A stretch of 9,301 nucleotides of DNA from EX4572-165 sp964581795 (GTDB lineage: Archaea > Thermoplasmatota > E2 > DHVEG-1), in contig CAZOPW010000067.1 of NCBI GenBank assembly GCA_964581795.1, positions 1 through 9,301 of the forward strand, read 5' to 3'. Numbering within the stretch: position 1 is the stretch's first letter; every line of letters begins with the position of its first letter. The translations under genes were made by a program, and so were the position numbers. Below are positions 6,548 to 9,301 of this stretch, piece after piece. Under the pieces are notes generated by a model. It did not search any database, had not been told where the DNA came from, and was given only the letters and a program-made list of their open reading frames with translations.

Positions 6548-7558
6548 ATGAAAAAAATTGCAAAAAAGAAAAATATGCCTGCACAAACTGGGGAATTTAT
6601 CAAAGAAAACTCCTTAGATGAAAAATACCTTCATGAATTAAAGGATATTACGTATGATCCAGTATTCATCCTTGGATTGCATCGATCAGGAACGAGTATA
6701 TTATATAAAATGCTTCGATCAACTGGTTTATTTAATACTCTTACTGCGTATGATGTTGTATATTATAATCGATTACTCTATAATTTCATCCAGGGTAAAC
6801 AAGAGGAATATAAGGAACGGTTTAACAATCTGATTTTAAAAACAGGGAAGCAAAAACGAGATATTGATAAAATTAAAATGAATGCTGATTTTGCAATCGA
6901 ATACTCTTTCTTACTTGGTCCACCATATTTATTTCAACAATTAAAAAAAGATAACATCAGTGTGTTTGATGAACTCTGTAAAAAATTACAATTTGTGAAA
7001 GAAAAAGAAAAACCTGTATTATTAAAAAATCCTTGGGATTTTCCAAATTTTTTATTTATTAAAAAACATCTTCCACAAGCAAAATTTATTTTTATCCATC
7101 GTCATCCTTTAGACATGATGAATTCATCAATGAATGCTTTAAGGGTTATTGTTAACAAACAAACCGTGTATTCTGATATTTTTTCTCCTTTTGCAAAAAA
7201 AATTGATGAAAACCCATTATTATATTACTTTTTTAAAATGCTTCTTTATCCAGAATTTCCACCAGGCCTTCCACTTGTGACAGAACATAGAGCTGGTTAC
7301 GTTCGTTCATTTCTTCATGATATTTCTAATCTGGATACGAATTCTTTTGTTCAAATACGGTATGAGGATTTATGTGATAATACAACTGAAACAATGGGAA
7401 AAATCGTTGATTTTTTACAATTGGATTCCGTTGATATTAATACGTTTTCTGATTTTATCAATCCAAGGAATTTAACGTATAGTAAAGATATTCAACGAAT
7501 GAAACAATATATTATGAATCGTTTCAAACCATATTGTAGTGTGTACAATTATCAATAA
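6548..7558 (+). CDS. PAPS-dependent sulfotransferase family protein
   Basis: A 336-residue cytosolic enzyme of the sulfotransferase fold, resembling Pfam Sulfotransfer_3. The 5'-phosphosulfate loop is FILGLHRSGTSILYKML (about 40-56). The 3'-phosphate motif is KFIFIHRHPLDMMNSSMNAL (about 179-198), with Arg185 and Ser193 or Ser194 placed to bind the PAPS 3' phosphate. KNPWDFPNF (160-168) and RYEDLCDNT (271-279), followed by an amphipathic helix, are further typical blocks. The expected reaction transfers sulfate from PAPS to a hydroxyl or amine, perhaps of a glycan, lipid or protein; the acceptor cannot be read from sequence. A lysine-rich N-terminus (KKIAKKKN) precedes the domain; Met10 is an alternative start. 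The gene is convergent with tauE/safE over 12 bp. No PAPS synthesis gene (ATP sulfurylase, APS kinase) is in the window. Some Asgard-type genomes carry such genes, but I cannot say this one is closest to them. Confidence 0.85.
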   Translation: MKKIAKKKNMPAQTGEFIKENSLDEKYLHELKDITYDPVFILGLHRSGTSILYKMLRSTGLFNTLTAYDVVYYNRLLYNFIQGKQEEYKERFNNLILKTGKQKRDIDKIKMNADFAIEYSFLLGPPYLFQQLKKDNISVFDELCKKLQFVKEKEKPVLLKNPWDFPNFLFIKKHLPQAKFIFIHRHPLDMMNSSMNALRVIVNKQTVYSDIFSPFAKKIDENPLLYYFFKMLLYPEFPPGLPLVTEHRAGYVRSFLHDISNLDTNSFVQIRYEDLCDNTTETMGKIVDFLQLDSVDINTFSDFINPRNLTYSKDIQRMKQYIMNRFKPYCSVYNYQ

Positions 7559-7564
7559 TGCTCA

Positions 7565-7572
7565 TTTTTTTT
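7565..7572 (+). terminator. T8 run in the convergent gap between sulfotransferase and tauE/safE
   Basis: Eight T in a row begin seven bases after the sulfotransferase stop codon and run into the stop codon of the opposing gene. This is a plausible T-run terminator for the plus-strand transcript. With a 12-base gap the two transcripts must overlap or end almost back to back. Confidence 0.35.
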
Positions 7573-8359
7573 AAAGGATGAATCTTAAAAGAATTACTAT
7601 TCCAAGAATCATAATGATTACTCCAACAATCCGAGCTAATTTATCTTCATTTATTTCACTAGCTATGTTGGATCCAATGAATGCTCCTATTCCTGCAAAT
7701 AATCCAACAACAACGAATCCTGTAAGGGAAATATTTGTAGAAAAACCATGACTAATTGATCCTGTTCCTGCAATAAAAATCATCATTATAAGTGAAGTGC
7801 CAATCGCTTGATGTAATGAGAACCCTAATACAAAGATGAGAATAATTGTAAGCATTCTACTTCCGCCAATTCCAATAAAGCCACTTATCAAACCTATTGT
7901 TGTACCTAGAAGAATTAATGAAAAAAAGGTATGTTTTCTGAAAAAATTGAATTGTATTCTTTGTTCAACAAGTTCCACATTTCGTCTTACCCCACGTCTT
8001 ATAAAATTAAATCCAATGAACAATAAAAAAGCTGCAATTAGAATGCTGAGTAAACTTTCTGGTGCTCTTGAAGTGAATTGGCTTCCAATGATTGCTCCGA
8101 TGACTCCTGAAACAACGAGAAGAAAAGAGGGGCGAAGTTCTACAAATTTATTTTTTAGAAATGTAAGTCCTGCTATGATTCCTATGATACAGTCGACTCC
8201 TAAACTGGTTCCTATTGCTTGATGAGTAGTGTATCCAGCGATAAGAGTTAATGCTGGAATAAGAAAGGTAGCAGCTGTTCCAGCAGCTGTTCCTACAAAA
8301 AGACCGCTGCCCAGTCCGAAAAGACTTAAGATGAATAACGTTAGATAATCTAATTGCAT
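7571..8359 (-). CDS. TauE/SafE-family membrane permease (sulfite/organosulfonate-type exporter)
   Basis: A 262-residue protein with about eight membrane helices, built from two homologous halves. The first half starts GLGSGLFVGTAAGTAATFLI with HQAIGTSLGV at 46-55. The second repeats the pattern with GLISGFIGIGGSRMLTIILI (156-175) and HQAIGTSLIM at 183-192. The halves are joined by a basic cytoplasmic loop (RRGVRRNVELVEQR, about 121-134). This arrangement and the GxxxGxxGxGG-type motifs define the TauE/SafE (former DUF81) family, which exports or imports sulfite, sulfonates and other small anions; the substrate varies and cannot be read here. The length is normal for the family. It is convergent with the sulfotransferase gene. 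A minus-strand TTAAATAAT at 8391-8399 may be its TATA box. The family call is firm; a link to sulfur metabolism is only suggested by its neighbour. Confidence 0.88.
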   Translation of the reverse strand: MQLDYLTLFILSLFGLGSGLFVGTAAGTAATFLIPALTLIAGYTTHQAIGTSLGVDCIIGIIAGLTFLKNKFVELRPSFLLVVSGVIGAIIGSQFTSRAPESLLSILIAAFLLFIGFNFIRRGVRRNVELVEQRIQFNFFRKHTFFSLILLGTTIGLISGFIGIGGSRMLTIILIFVLGFSLHQAIGTSLIMMIFIAGTGSISHGFSTNISLTGFVVVGLFAGIGAFIGSNIASEINEDKLARIVGVIIMILGIVILLRFIL

Positions 8360-8390
8360 AATATATTTCTAATTGTAGAGATTGAAAAAG

Positions 8391-8400
8391 GATTATTTAA
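8391..8400 (-). promoter_or_regulatory. Possible TATA box of tauE/safE
   Basis: On the minus strand TTAAATAATC lies about 32-41 bases before the ATG at 8359, which would give a leader of roughly 10 bases. There is no clear ribosome site. Assigned by position only. Confidence 0.3.
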
Positions 8401-8496
8401 CTCTTCAATGTTAAGATTGAGAATCATTTTTCCTACAAAATTAAAAAAAGTTCATCTCATTTTTTAGATTGTAGTATTATCGAAGTATGGGATTTT

Positions 8497-8664
8497 ATGA
8501 ATGGATACGTAAATTATGGTGTAACGATTAAATGGGGGAAACGAAAGATGAATAGTTTTATAGAAAAACACGCCGATAGTATCATTTGTGAGCCTTCTGG
8601 AATGACGTATTCTGAATTGAAACAGAGTAAAATTCAAAAGATGGTTCTTGTTGGCGTAGAATAA
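8497..8664 (+). CDS. Possible small protein of 55 residues, unrecognised
   Basis: The frame is open from an upstream TAA at 8398-8400 to the TAA at 8662-8664. From ATG 8497 it encodes 55 residues starting MNGYVNYG and ending QKMVLVGVE. A second in-frame ATG at 8548 would give 38 residues and has a G-rich stretch (GGGGG, 8534-8538) about nine bases ahead, so it may be the real start. Codons such as CAC GCC GAT and GAG CCT TCT are less AT-rich than the flanking intergenic DNA, which speaks mildly for coding. There is one cysteine, no membrane segment and no recognisable domain. It could also be the remnant of a larger gene. I do not recognise it. Confidence 0.35.
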   Translation: MNGYVNYGVTIKWGKRKMNSFIEKHADSIICEPSGMTYSELKQSKIQKMVLVGVE

Positions 8665-8820
8665 TAATTACCATAATTTTTTCTAATTAAAAAGGGATTG
8701 GTAATAAAAAATACTCAGATAATCTTGGATAAAGATCCTTCCATATTTTTAATTTTATTTTTAATTAAAATATTTAACACTTTTTTCCTTTTATTTCGAT
8801 AATACGTGTTTAATTTTTAA

Positions 8821-8922
8821 GTAAAGGAGGCAAGGTCTGGAAGGAAAAACAAAAAGGAATACTTTCTGGAAAAAAAAGGAGGATAAACCTCTCTCACCTC
8901 TCCCAGACCTTTGCAAACTGCC
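8821..8922 (+). ncRNA. Candidate structured non-coding RNA
   Basis: This is a GC-richer island inside very AT-rich DNA. The segment GCAAGGTCTGG (8830-8840) pairs with CCAGACCTTTGC (8903-8914) in an 11-base stem with one bulged T at 8912. Inside it, GGAGG (8878-8882) pairs with CCTCT (8888-8892) around an ATAAA loop, the last pair being a G-T wobble. AGGAGG occurs twice (8825, 8877) and ACCTCTC occurs twice (8887, 8896), so alternative pairings are possible. CGATAATA at 8795-8802 could be a TATA-like box. The strand is assumed plus from that box; the stems would also form in the opposite transcript. I do not recognise an RNA family. Confidence 0.4.
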
Positions 8923-9017
8923 AATATTAGAAGTTATTTAAATAATTTTGGATTTTGTTCATTTTTTCTTGTTTTAATAGCTGTTCTCATAAACTATTTC
9001 AAAATTAATATCATAAT

Positions 9018-9041
9018 AATTGAAAATTATTCAATTTGAAT
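9018..9041. repeat. Overlapping AT-rich palindromes
   Basis: AATTGAA (9018-9024) and TTCAATT (9030-9036) are a perfect inverted repeat with a five-base spacer, and ATTCAA-T-TTGAAT (9029-9041) overlaps it. The result is three alternating TTGAA/TTCAA half-sites. It could be an operator, a 3'-end structure or chance in AT-rich DNA. Confidence 0.35.
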
Positions 9042-9134
9042 CACGTTTTTAGATTGTTTTTAAAACTGTATTTTTGACTTGAAAAAAAATCTTCAAAATG
9101 GCATAATTGCAGTTTGACATCATTCCTATCAACG

Positions 9135-9142
9135 TTTAAATA
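9135..9142 (+). promoter_or_regulatory. TATA-like box ahead of the twin hairpins
   Basis: TTTAAATA is followed about 25 bases later by the first hairpin (9165-9189), so a transcript would begin near that hairpin. The match to an archaeal TATA box is reasonable but common in AT-rich DNA. Confidence 0.35.
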
Positions 9143-9164
9143 GCGAAAGCAACAAAAACAAGTG

Positions 9165-9189
9165 CATAGTCAACAAAACTGTTGATATG
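9165..9189. repeat. Hairpin 1: ten pairs, one bulged G, four-base loop
   Basis: CATA(G)TCAACA (9165-9175, G9169 bulged) pairs with TGTTGATATG (9180-9189) around the loop AAAC. Every other base pairs by Watson-Crick rules. It lies just before the GGAG and ATG of the ORF at 9204, so in RNA it would sit in the leader. Confidence 0.5.
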
Positions 9190-9203
9190 GATAGTGGAGA
9201 AAG

Positions 9204-9301
9204 ATGAACAAAAAAGTTGTATGGAAAGCAAGAAATTGTTTCCATATGCATAACTACCTGCAAAAAAACTATTTATATCTACAGCCTGTTGATAGAAACA
9301 A
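9204..9301 (+). CDS. Possible gene start running off the window, unrecognised
   Basis: From ATG 9204 the frame stays open to the window edge, giving 32 residues that begin MNKKVVWKARNCFHMHNYL. GGAG at 9196-9199 sits four bases before the ATG, a short but usable ribosome-site spacing. The peptide is basic with aromatic residues, and no family is recognisable from this much. The second hairpin falls inside its first codons. A minus-strand ORF of 40 codons (9129-9251) overlaps the same DNA, so coding here is uncertain. Confidence 0.3.
   Translation, partial: MNKKVVWKARNCFHMHNYLQKNYLYLQPVDRN
9220..9246. repeat. Hairpin 2: eleven pairs, one bulged G, GAAA loop
   Basis: TATGGAAA(G)CAA (9220-9231, G9228 bulged) pairs with TTGTTTCCATA (9236-9246) around a GAAA loop. 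All eleven pairs are Watson-Crick. The design repeats that of hairpin 1, 30 bases upstream: a single bulged G in the 5' arm and a four-base loop, but with unrelated stem sequence. Confidence 0.5.

Larger units (their letters stand above)
8665..9203. other. Long intergenic stretch with RNA-like structures but no convincing gene
   Basis: About 540 bases without a supported protein gene on either strand. It contains AT-rich sequence with ATTAAAA/TTTTAAT repeats (8680-8780), the GC-richer structured segment at 8821-8922, more AT-rich DNA with the palindrome at 9018-9041, and a TATA-like box plus hairpin from 9135. A start-less open frame crosses the structured segment and is not considered coding. 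Confidence 0.6.

Noticed and set aside
7836..8222. A 128-codon plus-strand frame opposite tauE/safE
   Set aside because: It is the complement of repeated hydrophobic codons of a clear membrane protein; the translation is Pro/Ile-rich without a recognisable fold.
8834..8846. GGTCTGGAAGGAA resembles the GGAAGG loop region of SRP RNA helix 8
   Set aside because: The matching asymmetric loop (AGCAG on the other side) and the Alu-domain elements are missing, and the segment is too short for archaeal SRP RNA.
8814..8930. Open frame through the structured segment (GGKVWKEKQKGIL and onward to TAG 8928-8930)
   Set aside because: It has no ATG, GTG or TTG start in a sensible place, and the pairing pattern explains the base composition better.
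9268..9301. Possible first repeat of a CRISPR array at the window edge, ending in TAGAAAC
   Set aside because: Only one copy is visible, no spacer-repeat periodicity can be seen and no cas gene is present. Only a short CTGTTGATA recurs.

Overview
The window is strongly AT-rich and looks archaeal, most likely an Asgard (Promethearchaeota) or similar mesophilic archaeon; this placement is inferred. The arguments are a multi-PAS sensor carrying a DUF835 domain, which I know mainly from archaea; TATA-like boxes placed for leaderless or short-leader transcripts; few Shine-Dalgarno sites; and T-run gene ends. No rRNA, tRNA or informational gene is present to settle it. Several genes (bacterial-type tgt, yhhQ, tauE/safE, rhodanese) belong to families common in bacteria.

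Left end (1-1148, + strand): the 3' part of a rhodanese-repeat protein, a two-helix membrane miniprotein and a double zinc-ribbon protein, closely spaced and possibly co-transcribed. They face a minus-strand gene (1292-1954) for a cytosolic protein of two Ig-like beta-sandwich domains, whose start is fixed by a rare clear Shine-Dalgarno site.

Centre (2102-4000): a divergent pair, a bacterial-type tRNA-guanine transglycosylase (tgt) and a VUT/YhhQ-family queuosine-precursor transporter, separated by only 45 bp that appears to hold both promoters. Together they make a complete minimal salvage route for queuine or a precursor: import, then insertion at tRNA position 34. This is the most interesting element, because archaea are best known for archaeosine at position 15, made by a PUA-containing TGT.

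Right-centre (4188-8359): a 753-residue soluble sensor with four PAS domains, DUF835 and a C-terminal winged helix; a PAPS-type sulfotransferase; and, convergent with it, a TauE/SafE-type anion permease. With the rhodanese protein at the left end, three of the genes touch sulfur chemistry, but they are not in one operon.

Right end (8360-9301): about 940 bp almost without conventional genes. It holds a possible 55-codon ORF, a GC-richer structured segment (8821-8922) that may be a non-coding RNA, an AT-rich palindrome, and two adjacent hairpins of the same design (a bulged G in the 5' arm and a four-base loop) behind a TATA-like box. The second hairpin lies inside an ORF that runs off the window.
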